From Mycobacterium sp. Z3061 (GTDB lineage: Bacteria; Actinomycetota; Actinomycetes; Mycobacteriales; Mycobacteriaceae): a stretch of DNA of 64,000 bases. The stretch lies in contig NZ_CP134062.1 of the NCBI RefSeq assembly GCF_031583025.1, forward strand, positions 4,216,001 through 4,280,000, read 5' to 3'. The translations under genes were made by a program, and so were the position numbers. Positions 53,306 through 62,481 of the stretch are shown one piece after another. The first letter of the stretch is position 1. Every line of letters starts with the position of its first letter. The notes beneath the pieces are model-generated. The model ran no database searches. It was given only the letters and a program-made list of their open reading frames with translations, and had not been told where the DNA came from.

Positions 53306-54364
53306 ATGCTCACGCAGACAAGCACACACGTCGCATCACTGATCAACGGCGAGGTCGTGGAAGAGTCCGACCTGGGTTCGATTCAGCGGCTGACGGCCGA
53401 CAACTTCCCGATCCTGCAGGGCATGTCGATCAAGCGGTTGCTGATCAACCCGGGCGCCATGCGGACACCGCACTGGCACGCCAACGCCAACGAGCTCACC
53501 TACTGCGTTTCGGGCACCGCCCTGGTCTCGGTGCTCGACACCGGCAGCCAATTCAGCTCTTTCGTGGTGCGCGCCGGTGAGATGTTCCACATCGACTCGG
53601 GCTCGCTGCACCACATCGAGAACATCGGCACCGACGTCGCCGAATTCATCATCGCGTTCCGCAGCGAACAGCCCGAGGACTTCGGCCTGGGCGCCGCATT
53701 CGGCGCGATGACCGACGCCGTGCTGGGCAACACCTACGACCTGCCGGCCTCGGACTTCGCGGCGCTGCGCCGCAGCACCACCGATCGGGCACTGGCGGCC
53801 CGCACCGGGGCGCCGGACGTGCCGGCCTCGGCGTTCTTCAACGACCCGCACAAATTCGCCGTCGAGGCGATGGCCCCGCCGGTGGGCATCGCGGTGGGCT
53901 CCGCCAGGACCGCGCGGCTGCAATACTGGCCGGCACTCAAGGACCTGTCGATGTACTCCCTGCGCATCCGCGAGGACGGGATGCGTGAGCCGCACTGGCA
54001 CCCGGTCACCGCGGAGATGGGCTACGTCAACCAGGGCGCGGCGCGCATGACCGTCATGGGGCCGGGCGGTGAGTTGGACACGTGGTACCTGCGCCAGGGC
54101 GACGTGTACTTCATCCCCCGCGCCTACCCCCACCACATCGAGGTCTTCGACGCCCCGGAGATGCACTTCTGCATCTTCTTCGACCAGCCCACTCCCGCTG
54201 ACATCGGCTACCGGGCATCGGTCAGCGCCTACTCACGCGAAGTGCTCGCGGCGACATTCAACACCCACGTCGACGACCTGCCCGACTTCCCGTTCACCAA
54301 CGCCGACCCGCTGATCGTCAACCGGCTCAACCCGCTCGACGCCCACGCGGCCGGGGAGCGCTGA
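53306..54364 (+). CDS. Bicupin, oxalate decarboxylase-like
   Basis: 352 residues; ATG 53306 after GAGGAGG. Two cupin domains, each with a full metal set: H56, H58 and E63 in PHWHANANELTY with a later His in LHHIEN, and PHWHPVTAEMGY with PHHIEV. AYSREVLAATFNTHVDDLPD near the end matches OxdC-type bicupins. Mn2+ and O2 turn oxalate to formate and CO2 in that family. It may be a related decarboxylase or dioxygenase. It precedes the fusion gene by 126 bases on the same strand. Confidence 0.83.
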   Translation: MLTQTSTHVASLINGEVVEESDLGSIQRLTADNFPILQGMSIKRLLINPGAMRTPHWHANANELTYCVSGTALVSVLDTGSQFSSFVVRAGEMFHIDSGSLHHIENIGTDVAEFIIAFRSEQPEDFGLGAAFGAMTDAVLGNTYDLPASDFAALRRSTTDRALAARTGAPDVPASAFFNDPHKFAVEAMAPPVGIAVGSARTARLQYWPALKDLSMYSLRIREDGMREPHWHPVTAEMGYVNQGAARMTVMGPGGELDTWYLRQGDVYFIPRAYPHHIEVFDAPEMHFCIFFDQPTPADIGYRASVSAYSREVLAATFNTHVDDLPDFPFTNADPLIVNRLNPLDAHAAGER

Positions 54365-54382
54365 CCCGGGCTCGACCCCGGC

Positions 54383-54412
54383 TCCAAGAATCCTCCAAGA
54401 ATCCTCCAAGAG
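54383..54412. repeat. Short tandem repeat, 11-base unit
   Basis: TCCAAGAATCC at 54383-54393 and again at 54394-54404, then a partial copy TCCAAGAG to 54412. It is in the leader of the fusion gene, 79 bases before its ATG. Function unknown; it may be slippage or a regulator site. Confidence 0.7.
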
Positions 54413-54490
54413 CCGAGCGAGACCGTCTGGTTACCAAACCGACACCAGCACGGCGGCTACCCCGGCCAGGCTCGTCAAAGGGGGAAGAAC

Positions 54491-56416
54491 ATGACCGACA
54501 CCGCGCACCGACTGACGGCTGCCACGCGCAATTACCTCGCGGAGCTTGCTCCACTGCTGGACGCCCTGGCAGCCGTCGCGGTGCGCGGCCAGGCGCCGGA
54601 CACCGAACTGTCGGCCCGCGCCGCGGCGGCCGGTCCGGCGCTGTCGGCCCTGGCCGGCGAACCCGGTGACGGTGAGCCGTATTCGCGTTCGATCCTGCGG
54701 GTCGACGATCAGGTCGAGATCATGCTGGCCCGCTGGCGTCCGGGCCACGGCTGCGCGCCGCATGACCACGGCGGCGCGGGGGGTTTCGTGATCGCGGTCG
54801 AAGGCGAGTTCAGCGAACGCCGGTTCGGCTGGGCGGGAACAGGGTTGGCTGTCACCGAACAGATTGCGCGCCAACAGGGTAGCGCCATTCAGATCTCACG
54901 CGATGTCATTCACGACATGTCCGCCCCGTCGGGCGGGCTGTCGCTGCATCTCTACAGCCCGCCGCCGGCCGGCATGCGGGTTTTCGACCTGGAACGGGCC
55001 GAGGTGCTCGAACTTGTCGGCAACTACGGTGCCTGGATTCCCTCGGGTGAGCACCCGCGCATCCCGTTTGCCGCTCTCGCGCCGCACAAGCCGCTGATCT
55101 GGGTGGCTCACACCACCAGATACCGCGGCGGATCGGCTGAATTCGCCGTGGCCGCGGCCACCATGGGCCGCGAACTGGCCGCCGCGCACCCCGAGGCGGA
55201 GGTGGTGGTCTCCGGTCTGCACCGCAAGGCCGACTTCACCGCCGAACTGGCCGGGTTCGCCGCGTCCGGCCGGGTGGTCAGCCAGCTGCACCTGATCAGC
55301 CACTCGGGAATGTACGGCCCGATGTTCGGGTCGACGGACTGGCCCGAACAGTTCTCGCCGCACGAGTGGCGGGATATGACGATCCCCTTCGCCCCGGACG
55401 GCCAGGCGTACTTCCACGCTTGCCGGACGGCGCGCTGGTTCACGCCGTTTTTCGCCGACGTCTTCGGCGTCACCGCCTTCGGCAACCACAACTACACGAC
55501 CGTGTCCGCACGCAAGGACCGGTTTGCGTGGGCGGGCCGTCGACCGACGGCTCGCCCGAGTCTTTATCTGATCGCCGCTCCGGGCCGGAAATCGCACGGG
55601 TTGACCGGCAGCGTGCGCAAGTATCTGGGTTGCGCCGCCGAACCGATGGTCGAAAGCCGCCCCGCTGCAACACAACACGAACGCTCTTACGATCGCGTCG
55701 CCGATCTCTACGACCGCGCCTACGCCGACATACGTGTCCGGGAGGCCGAATGGAAGTGGGTGGCCGGCCGGCTGGCCGCTGTCCACGCCGACCTCGGGCG
55801 CCGGGTGCGCGTGCTGGAAATCGGTTGCGGCAACGGGGCTTTGCTGCGGGCACTGGATGACAACGGCGATATCGACTTCGCCGTCGGCGTGGACAGTTCC
55901 GCCGGGATGCTCGCCCGGGCTCGCGAACGCAGCCGTGACCGGTCCCGGCTGCGCTTCGGCATGGTGAACGGGCCTGTCCTCGACGTGCCCGACAACCACG
56001 TCGACGTGGTGATCTCCTTCCTGTCCTTCCGCTACCTGGACTGGGACCCGGTGATGGCCGAGATCCGCCGGGTGCTGGCCCCCGGCGGCCGGCTGTGGGT
56101 CGTCGACATGGTGGAGCGACCCTTGCGCATCCGCGAACTGCCCGTACTGGCCCGGTCGGCCGTCGCGCACCTGCGCAGCCGTCGCCGGCGTCCGCAGTTC
56201 GCCCACGACCTGGCCACCCTGACCAACCACCCGGAATGGCGGAAAATGCTGCAGCACAACCCGATCCGCGCAGAACACGAATACCGCTGGTATTTCGGCA
56301 GTCGCTTCCCCGACCGGGAGCTGCAAACCCTGACCACCACCAGGTCGGCCCGCGTGGTGGCGTTCGATTCCGGTCCACTGGCCAAGGGGCAGACCACCCC
56401 GCTGTCCTACCCGTGA
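54491..56416 (+). CDS. Three-domain fusion: cysteine-dioxygenase-like cupin, caspase-like His/Cys domain, methyltransferase
   Basis: 641 residues; ATG after AAAGGGGGAAGAAC. Residues 1-185 match the cysteine dioxygenase cupin: H91 and H93 in CAPHDHGG and H141 in DVIHDM are placed as its Fe ligands. Residues about 195-370 contain LHLISHSGMYGPMF (H271) and AYFHACRTARWF (C311), a His/Cys dyad with spacing and strand context like CHAT/caspase-fold peptidases; this assignment is inference. Residues about 400-640 form a class I methyltransferase: SAM motif VLEIGCGNGALL, acidic GVDSS, and later LAPGGRLWVVDM. The racemase gene overlaps its stop (GTGA). No signal or membrane segment. I know of no described protein with this order. 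Confidence 0.8.
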   Translation: MTDTAHRLTAATRNYLAELAPLLDALAAVAVRGQAPDTELSARAAAAGPALSALAGEPGDGEPYSRSILRVDDQVEIMLARWRPGHGCAPHDHGGAGGFVIAVEGEFSERRFGWAGTGLAVTEQIARQQGSAIQISRDVIHDMSAPSGGLSLHLYSPPPAGMRVFDLERAEVLELVGNYGAWIPSGEHPRIPFAALAPHKPLIWVAHTTRYRGGSAEFAVAAATMGRELAAAHPEAEVVVSGLHRKADFTAELAGFAASGRVVSQLHLISHSGMYGPMFGSTDWPEQFSPHEWRDMTIPFAPDGQAYFHACRTARWFTPFFADVFGVTAFGNHNYTTVSARKDRFAWAGRRPTARPSLYLIAAPGRKSHGLTGSVRKYLGCAAEPMVESRPAATQHERSYDRVADLYDRAYADIRVREAEWKWVAGRLAAVHADLGRRVRVLEIGCGNGALLRALDDNGDIDFAVGVDSSAGMLARARERSRDRSRLRFGMVNGPVLDVPDNHVDVVISFLSFRYLDWDPVMAEIRRVLAPGGRLWVVDMVERPLRIRELPVLARSAVAHLRSRRRRPQFAHDLATLTNHPEWRKMLQHNPIRAEHEYRWYFGSRFPDRELQTLTTTRSARVVAFDSGPLAKGQTTPLSYP

Positions 56417-57207
56417 CCGCCATGGATACCGAAGCCTGCCTGGGCATCATCGACTGGGGCATCGGCGGCGTAGGCCTGGTCAACGCCTTGGACCGACTGG
56501 TCCCCGGACTGCCGGTGGTGTACTGGTCCGACGCCGGAGCCACCCCCTACGGACGGATGAGTGCCGACGAACTGACCGACCGGCTGATGCGGGTGGTCAC
56601 CGCGCTGGCCGAGCGCGGCGCGACGGAGGTGGTGCTGGCCTGCAACGCGGCCAGCACGGTGGTGGCCGAGCTGGGGGCGGCGCCGGTGCTGGTCGAGGGC
56701 ATCATCGCCCACGGACTGGCCTCCGTGCCCGAAGACCTCACCTCGATCGGGGTGGTGGGCGGACAGCGCACCATCGACGCCGGGCACTATCAGCGCGGCC
56801 TGGCCCGACCGGGCCGGCAGGTGCTGGCCAGGGTGGCGCAGCCGTTGTCCGCGCACATCGAGGCGGGCCGCACCGGCTCCGCGCAGTTCCATGCCGACCT
56901 GGCCGACATCGTCGCCCCGTTGCGACGGGTGCAGGCGCTGGTGCTGGCCTGCACGCACTACCCCGCGGCGAGTCGGTGGTTCGCGGCCGCCCTGCCCGAC
57001 GCGCGGCTGATCGATCCGGCCGAGCACCTGGCCACGGCGATCGCCTACCGCTATCCCGAAGCGGCCGGGGCGACGGAGCCCGCCGGTAAGGTGTTTCTCA
57101 CCACCGGTGACCCTGATGCCATGCGCCACAACGCCGCTCGCGCATGGGGCACGCTGTTGAGCACCCGGGCGGTCCGGCGCCGCGACCGCAGCGCTCTGGC
57201 TTCTTAA
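56413..57207 (+). CDS. Asp/Glu racemase-family protein (MurI-like)
   Basis: 264 residues from the GTG that overlaps the fusion gene's stop (GTGA); ATG 56422 is an alternative. Both catalytic cysteines are present: LACNAAST and LACTHYP. SDAGATPYGRMS matches the second MurI motif. The first motif reads DWGIGGVG, with Trp in place of the usual Ser of DSGxGG, next to the Asp base. It is thus probably a racemase of altered specificity and not the cell-wall MurI. Coupling to the fusion gene implies a shared substrate. Confidence 0.82.
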   Translation: MTAMDTEACLGIIDWGIGGVGLVNALDRLVPGLPVVYWSDAGATPYGRMSADELTDRLMRVVTALAERGATEVVLACNAASTVVAELGAAPVLVEGIIAHGLASVPEDLTSIGVVGGQRTIDAGHYQRGLARPGRQVLARVAQPLSAHIEAGRTGSAQFHADLADIVAPLRRVQALVLACTHYPAASRWFAAALPDARLIDPAEHLATAIAYRYPEAAGATEPAGKVFLTTGDPDAMRHNAARAWGTLLSTRAVRRRDRSALAS

Positions 57208-58076
57208 TCGACCGCCCGGGCCACGATGATCGGCGTGTGCACCGAGTGCACCACCGCGTTGCTCACCGAGCCGAGCAGCACTCTGGCGATGCCGCCCCGG
57301 CCACGGCTGCCCAGGACCACCAGCTGCGCGGACTTCGACTGGTTGACCAGCTCGCGGGCCGGCCGGTCACACACCACGAGTCGCTGCACGGCCACGTCGG
57401 GATAGCGTTCCTGCCAGCCGGCGAGGCGCTCGGCGAGGATCTGCTCCGACTCCTCCTGGAGCGCGGGCCAGTCCAGGCCGCCGAGGTCGAGGATCTCGAC
57501 GTCGCTCCACGCGTGCACCGCTCGCAGATCGACGCCGCGACGCGATGCCTCGTCGAACGCGATGGCCGTGGCGAGCTCAGAAGCCGGGGACCCGTCGATG
57601 CCCACCAGCACGGGGGCGTCCTCGCGGATGTCGGGCTCATCGGCGGGGATGATGGCGACCGGGCAGGCCGCGCCGCGCAGCACCCCCGAGCTGACCGAAC
57701 CCAGCAGCGCCCGGCCTACCGCACCGCGCCCGTGGCTGCCTACGACGACCATATCGGCGTCTTCGGACAGTTGCACCAGCGTCGGTATCGGCGGCGACGA
57801 TTTCAGCTCGGTGCCGATGACGACGGAGCCGCCGGCCGATTCCCGCGCCAGCTTGGCAGCTTCCTCGAGCACCAGCCGCGCGTCTTCTTCCTGCCAGACC
57901 GCGACGCCGCCGGGCAGCGGAATCTGCGGAAACGTCGGCACGTACGTGCTGAGCATATGGACCAAGGTCAGCGGGACGTTCCGCATCGCCGCGTCGCGGG
58001 CGGCCCATGCCACCGCTGCGTTCGACGCCGACGACCCGTCGACTCCGACGACGAGGCCCAACTTCGATGTCGTCAT
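57204..58076 (-). CDS. Universal stress protein, two UspA domains
   Basis: 290 residues. Domain 1 starts LGLVVGVDGSSASNAAVAWA, with ATP-binding GSHGRGAVGRALLGSVS; domain 2 has PVLVGIDGSPASELATAIAF and GSRGRGGIARVLLGSVSN. Both G-x2-G-x9-GS ATP motifs are intact. Tandem USPs of this type (Rv2005c, Rv2623, Rv1996) are DosR-controlled in M. tuberculosis. The DosR-like box 56 bases before the ATG supports the same here. Confidence 0.92.
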   Translation of the reverse strand: MTTSKLGLVVGVDGSSASNAAVAWAARDAAMRNVPLTLVHMLSTYVPTFPQIPLPGGVAVWQEEDARLVLEEAAKLARESAGGSVVIGTELKSSPPIPTLVQLSEDADMVVVGSHGRGAVGRALLGSVSSGVLRGAACPVAIIPADEPDIREDAPVLVGIDGSPASELATAIAFDEASRRGVDLRAVHAWSDVEILDLGGLDWPALQEESEQILAERLAGWQERYPDVAVQRLVVCDRPARELVNQSKSAQLVVLGSRGRGGIARVLLGSVSNAVVHSVHTPIIVARAVD

Positions 58077-58131
58077 TTCCTTCTCCTAGCGCTCGACTCA
58101 CGAAAACGCTATTGCGCGAACGCCGCTCAGT

Positions 58132-58151
58132 CGTGGGCCTTAAGTCCTCGA
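58132..58151. promoter_or_regulatory. DosR-like box upstream of the universal stress gene
   Basis: The core GGGCCTTAAGTCCT (58135-58148) matches 12 of 14 positions of the DosR core GGGACTWWAGTCCC. It lies 56-75 bases before the stress-protein ATG, a usual distance. Regulation by hypoxia or nitric oxide through DosR is inferred. Confidence 0.6.
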
Positions 58152-58185
58152 CTATGTGAACATCGGGTCCTGCCAGGGTGAACGG

Positions 58186-59085
58186 CTAGTGCGCGGGTGG
58201 TTGGCGATAGAGTGCCGCACCGGCCACGACACCCGCGCCTGCGGCCACGAACAGGATCTGACTGCCGGGACGTAGACTCTGCTGTTCGAATGCCGCGGCG
58301 AGCGCCGCGGTATGCATGCGGTGATCGTCTGCGACGCATACTTTTTCGGCGGGCAACCCCAGCAGTGTGCGCAGCGCCTCCCGGTATCGCGGGCGCGCCG
58401 GAGCGGCGATGATCAGGTCGACCTCGGCCAGTGGCACGCCCTGCCGCTCGAGGCAGGACCGCGCCGCCTCGGCGGCCACCGCCGCGAAACGATCGTCCGC
58501 GTCGGGCGACTGGCGGAACCGCAGGACATTGCGCCCGTCGTCGAATCCGACTGTTGCAGAGGATGTCTCGACATCATCGGTCGTATCGCCGGCATTGGCC
58601 CAGGACACGTCGCTCAAACCGTAGTCGGCATCGGTCCAGCCGCACAGCAGTGCCGCCCCGGTAGCGGAGAACGGGAAGTTCTCACTCATTCCGTGACCGG
58701 GGTCGGCGTCACTGGTCACCACCAACGCGCGCTGCACGCTTCCGGTCCGCAGGAACCCGTCGACGATCTGCAGCGCGGTCAGCACGCCGCACGCGCCGTT
58801 CGCCACGTCGAAGGAGAAGGTGCCGTGGGCGTCATTTCCGTGGGCGTCGGAATGCGGATCCTCCGGGTTGGCCCCGATATCGTCCTGGATCAGTGCGGCC
58901 AGCGCCGGCTCACCCAGGTTCTTGTCGCGGTAGATGCCCGCGTTGACCACCAGATCCAGTTCGTGCGGTTCGCATCCGGCGTGCCGTAGACAGTCTTTCG
59001 CCGCAGCGACGGCCAGATGCAGGGCGCTGTGCCGGCCACGCAGCCGTGGACGCGCGACGTCGACCCGGTCAATCACTGTGCCCAT
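58186..59085 (-). CDS. KAS III-like (beta-ketoacyl-ACP synthase III) protein
   Basis: 299 residues. The condensing Cys lies in VANGACGVLTAL; DDHRMHTAALAAAF offers a His and VAAGAGVVAGAAL the C-terminal glycine turn. The normal Asn of the C-H-N triad is not obvious and the N-terminal strand-helix core is shortened compared with FabH (about 320-335). The start overlaps the previous KAS III-like gene by 17 bases. The two may form a heterodimer. Confidence 0.78.
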   Translation of the reverse strand: MGTVIDRVDVARPRLRGRHSALHLAVAAAKDCLRHAGCEPHELDLVVNAGIYRDKNLGEPALAALIQDDIGANPEDPHSDAHGNDAHGTFSFDVANGACGVLTALQIVDGFLRTGSVQRALVVTSDADPGHGMSENFPFSATGAALLCGWTDADYGLSDVSWANAGDTTDDVETSSATVGFDDGRNVLRFRQSPDADDRFAAVAAEAARSCLERQGVPLAEVDLIIAAPARPRYREALRTLLGLPAEKVCVADDHRMHTAALAAAFEQQSLRPGSQILFVAAGAGVVAGAALYRQPPAH

Positions 59086-60172
59086 AGCGGCTCACCAAAT
59101 CCTCGTCCAGGGTCAACAAGACCACGCCGATCTCCAGGCCGGAAGCCAACGCCAGCAGCGCCACCCGCTCGCCGGCCACAATCCGTCCGGCCTCCAGTTC
59201 CTCCACCAGCGCCACCGTGTGCGTCGTCGAGGCGGTGTTGCCGTACCGGTCGACGGTGATCACCGCATCGTGCTGCGGGCTGTCACCGAACGACTCCTTC
59301 ATACGCGTCATGCCCTTGCGGATGGCGCGGGCAGACGTCTGGTGGGTGATGACGTGGTCGATGTCGTGAATCGAAATGCCCACCGTATCCAGCACTTCGT
59401 GCAGCAACAACGGGGTGTTGGCGATCGCGGCCTTCTGAATGGCGCGCGAGTTGGTGAACATCCGCGCGCCCGGGTCGTGGCCCTGCGGATAAGCCAGGCA
59501 CAGTCGGCTGTAATCGGCGACCGTGGTGAACCCGGCGAGTTCGATACCCGCGGAGCCGGCCGGGGCCCGTTCCAGCAAGAGGGCCGCACCGGCGTCACCG
59601 AGCGTCAGGCACGCCAGTTCCTTGCTCATGATGTTGCGGATGTGCCTGGCCGCGTTCTGGCTGAGCTGCGAGATGTATTCGCCGCTGACCACCAGTCCGC
59701 GCCGTACGATGCCCTGCCGGATCCAGTTGTTGAGAATCGTTACACCGGTGAGCATTCCGGCACAGGCGTTGGACACGTCGAAGGTCATCGCCCGCTTTGC
59801 CCCGACGTTGCGGGCCACCGCACCGCTCATGGTGGGCTCCAGCCATTGGGTGAGGCCGTCGCGGAATTTCGTGATGCTGCAACTGACCACCACGTCGATA
59901 TCCGCGGGATCCTGCTGCGCGGTGGCCAGGCAGTTCAGCGCCGCCGAGGTGGCCAGGGACAATGAATCCTCCTCGCCGGTGGACACCCGGCGCTCGCGGA
60001 TACCGGTCAGCTTCTCCAGGTCGATGTGGGTGTGATGGCGGGTGGATGCCATCAAATCGTCTGTGGTCAAGCGGGTTTCGGGGAGGTGCCGGCCGGCGCC
60101 CGCCAACCTGCTGACGTAGGGCGCCCTGGCGCCCTGCCCGTCGGTCTCCATCACCAGCCAGTGCCGTGTCAT
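59069..60172 (-). CDS. KAS III-family 3-oxoacyl-ACP synthase
   Basis: 367 residues. Full triad: Cys in VSNACAGMLTG, His in VITHQTSA, Asn in RYGNTASTTHT. LTLGDAGAALLLERA is the usual substrate-channel segment. Start at ATG 60172 after an AAGGAGG-like site (GCAAGGAGGTACCGCC). Such enzymes start fatty-acid or polyketide chains, or act as acyltransferases. It sits between PEP synthase and a smaller KAS III-like partner in a stress-linked operon. Confidence 0.87.
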   Translation of the reverse strand: MTRHWLVMETDGQGARAPYVSRLAGAGRHLPETRLTTDDLMASTRHHTHIDLEKLTGIRERRVSTGEEDSLSLATSAALNCLATAQQDPADIDVVVSCSITKFRDGLTQWLEPTMSGAVARNVGAKRAMTFDVSNACAGMLTGVTILNNWIRQGIVRRGLVVSGEYISQLSQNAARHIRNIMSKELACLTLGDAGAALLLERAPAGSAGIELAGFTTVADYSRLCLAYPQGHDPGARMFTNSRAIQKAAIANTPLLLHEVLDTVGISIHDIDHVITHQTSARAIRKGMTRMKESFGDSPQHDAVITVDRYGNTASTTHTVALVEELEAGRIVAGERVALLALASGLEIGVVLLTLDEDLVSRYGHSD

Positions 60173-60207
60173 GGCGGTACCTCCTTGCGTGCGGAACGGT
60201 TAGCTCG

Positions 60208-62481
60208 TCAACCGCGCACCGATTCCAGCAACAGCCGGCGTTCGGCGGCCGCGACGGTACGCCGGGTGGCCGCAGCCGCATCCGGGTTGACCGACACCGA
60301 GGTGATGCCCATCCGGACCAGGTGTTCGGCGAAGGCCGGGTTGGTCGACGGCGCCTGGCCGCACAGCGATGAGGTGATGCCGTGCTTGCGGGCCGTCGAG
60401 ATGATCCGTCCGATCGCATCGAGTACTGCGCCGTCGGATTCGTCGAACAGCTCGGCGCAGATGTCGGAGTCGCGGTCGACGCCCAGAACCAGCTGGGTGA
60501 GGTCGTTGCTGCCGATCGACACCCCGTCGATGCCCATCGCGATGTACTCGGGCAACCAGAACATCACCGACGGCACTTCGGCCATCACCCACCGGTGCAG
60601 GCCGCGCTGCTTGCCCAGTGGGCTCGCATCCACCTGCGCCAGGCAGGATTCCAGCTCCCACCGCGTCCGGACGAACGGAATCATCAGGTGCACGTTGGGG
60701 TTGCGTTCCCGCACCCGCGCCAGTGCCTCCAGTTCCAGGGCGAACAGGTCGGGCTCGTTGACGTAGCGGTAGCAGCCCCGGTAGCCGATCATCGGGTTGT
60801 GCTCGACCGGCTCGTAGGCCTCGCCGCCCTGCAGGCCGCGGAATTCGTTGCTGCGGAAGTCGGTGGCGCGGTAGACCACCGGCCGGTGGCCGAACGCGGC
60901 GGCGATGCGGCCGATCGAGGCCACCATCGCGTCCACCAGGCCGGCCTGCTCGCCCCGCGCGATCAGATCGCGCGGGTGCCGTCCCGAAAGAGCCTGTGTG
61001 AGCAGGAATTCGGCCCTCAGCAGGCCGACTCCGTCGACATCTTGCGCGGCGACCGCCTCGGCGGTGTCCGGGATCGCCAGGTTGACGTAGATCTTGGTGC
61101 CGGTGGCTTCGCTGACCGTGGTGGTCTGGGCGGGCGTGGCCGCCACCACTTGCGCCGGCGCGGCGGCGGCTCCGGCGGTGACGGTGCCGCGGGCGCCATC
61201 GACGGTGACCACGTGGCCGTCGTGCAGGATCGTCGTCGCGTCGCGGGCGCCGACCACGCAGGGCACCCGCAGTTCGCGCGCGACGATGGCCGCGTGACAG
61301 GTCATCCCGCCGGTCTCGGTCACCAGCGCCGCCGCACGGCGGATCGCCGGCAGCCAGTCCGGGTTGGTCATCGGCGCGACCAGAATCTCGTTGTCCTGCA
61401 GCCGGTTACCCTCCTGGGGCGTGCGCAGCACCCGGACCCGCCCGGACGCCGCGCCGGGCGCCGCCGGCAGCCCCCGCACCAACACACCGGATTCGCCGGA
61501 ATCCTCCGATTCGTGGTCGTACAGCATGGTGATGGGCCTGGCCTGCACCAACCAGGTCTTGCCGTCGGCGATCGCCCATTCGACGTCCTGAGGGCAGCCG
61601 TGGTGATTCTCGGTGGCGACCACGAGTTCGGCGACCCGGCGCAGCGCGTCGTCGTCGAGAACGCGCGCCTGCGCCTGCTCGGGCGTCAGTTCGACGATGA
61701 CGTCGTGCCCATCGGCACCACGTTCGATCTTGAAAGCCTGGTACCCGATCGAGAAGTCGCGCACCTGCAGGGTCTTCTTGTCGACGACGTAGGTGTCGGG
61801 CTGGACCTTCCCGGACACCACGACCTCGCCGAGACCCAGCGCGGCCTCGATGACGAGGTGGTCTCGCTCCCCCGTGCTGGGGTCGGCGCTGAACGCGACG
61901 CCGGACTTCTCCGAGGCGACCATCTGCTGGATGACGACGGCCATGGCCGGGTCGGCGGTGAATCCGCGGCTGGACCGGTAGGTGATGACGCGTGGGCTGA
62001 ACAGCGACGCCCAGCACTGCGTGACGGCGTCGATCAAGTCTTCGCCACCGGTGATATTGGTCAGCGTCCGGTTCATCCCGGCGAATGATGCGTCGGCGCC
62101 GTCCTCACCTGTTGCCGAAGAGCGAACAGCCACAACGCAGTTGGATCCCAACTTGGCATAGGAGTCGAGCAGCTGCGCGCGAACGTCGTCACTGACGCCC
62201 GCCTTGCTCACCAGTTTCTGCATCCGCTGGCACAGCTCGGCCAACCGGGCGCTGTTGTCGACCTGCGCCAGCGCTTCGCGGTGCAGCGCGGCCAGTTCGG
62301 CATCTACCTCGCCGGCCCGCATCGCCGCCTGGTAGCCGCCGCGCAGCAGGACGAACCCTGGTGGAACCGGCAGGCCGGCGGCGACCAGTTCGCCCATGTT
62401 GGCGCCCTTACCACCGGCCTCCTCGGCGTCGGTCAAACGCAGCGCCGAGATATCGGCGACGTAGCTGTCGGTTGTGGTCAT
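60208..62481 (-). CDS. ppsA: Phosphoenolpyruvate synthase
   Basis: 757 residues. ATP-grasp N-terminus (AGGKGANMGELVAAGLPVPP, VAVRSSATGEDGADASFAGM), phosphohistidine domain with the catalytic His in GGMTCHAAIVAREL, and the PEP/pyruvate barrel ending in the active Cys of SSLCGQAPS. It makes PEP from pyruvate and ATP with release of AMP and phosphate, feeding gluconeogenesis. Its ATG overlaps the upstream kinase-fusion stop (ATGA), so it is cotranscribed. A role in switching to lipid or pyruvate use during hypoxia is inferred. Confidence 0.92.
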   Translation of the reverse strand: MTTTDSYVADISALRLTDAEEAGGKGANMGELVAAGLPVPPGFVLLRGGYQAAMRAGEVDAELAALHREALAQVDNSARLAELCQRMQKLVSKAGVSDDVRAQLLDSYAKLGSNCVVAVRSSATGEDGADASFAGMNRTLTNITGGEDLIDAVTQCWASLFSPRVITYRSSRGFTADPAMAVVIQQMVASEKSGVAFSADPSTGERDHLVIEAALGLGEVVVSGKVQPDTYVVDKKTLQVRDFSIGYQAFKIERGADGHDVIVELTPEQAQARVLDDDALRRVAELVVATENHHGCPQDVEWAIADGKTWLVQARPITMLYDHESEDSGESGVLVRGLPAAPGAASGRVRVLRTPQEGNRLQDNEILVAPMTNPDWLPAIRRAAALVTETGGMTCHAAIVARELRVPCVVGARDATTILHDGHVVTVDGARGTVTAGAAAAPAQVVAATPAQTTTVSEATGTKIYVNLAIPDTAEAVAAQDVDGVGLLRAEFLLTQALSGRHPRDLIARGEQAGLVDAMVASIGRIAAAFGHRPVVYRATDFRSNEFRGLQGGEAYEPVEHNPMIGYRGCYRYVNEPDLFALELEALARVRERNPNVHLMIPFVRTRWELESCLAQVDASPLGKQRGLHRWVMAEVPSVMFWLPEYIAMGIDGVSIGSNDLTQLVLGVDRDSDICAELFDESDGAVLDAIGRIISTARKHGITSSLCGQAPSTNPAFAEHLVRMGITSVSVNPDAAAATRRTVAAAERRLLLESVRG

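Noticed and set aside
54896..56326. Long minus-strand frame opposite the fusion gene
   Set aside because: Composition is that of a high-GC shadow, and the plus strand carries three recognisable domains.
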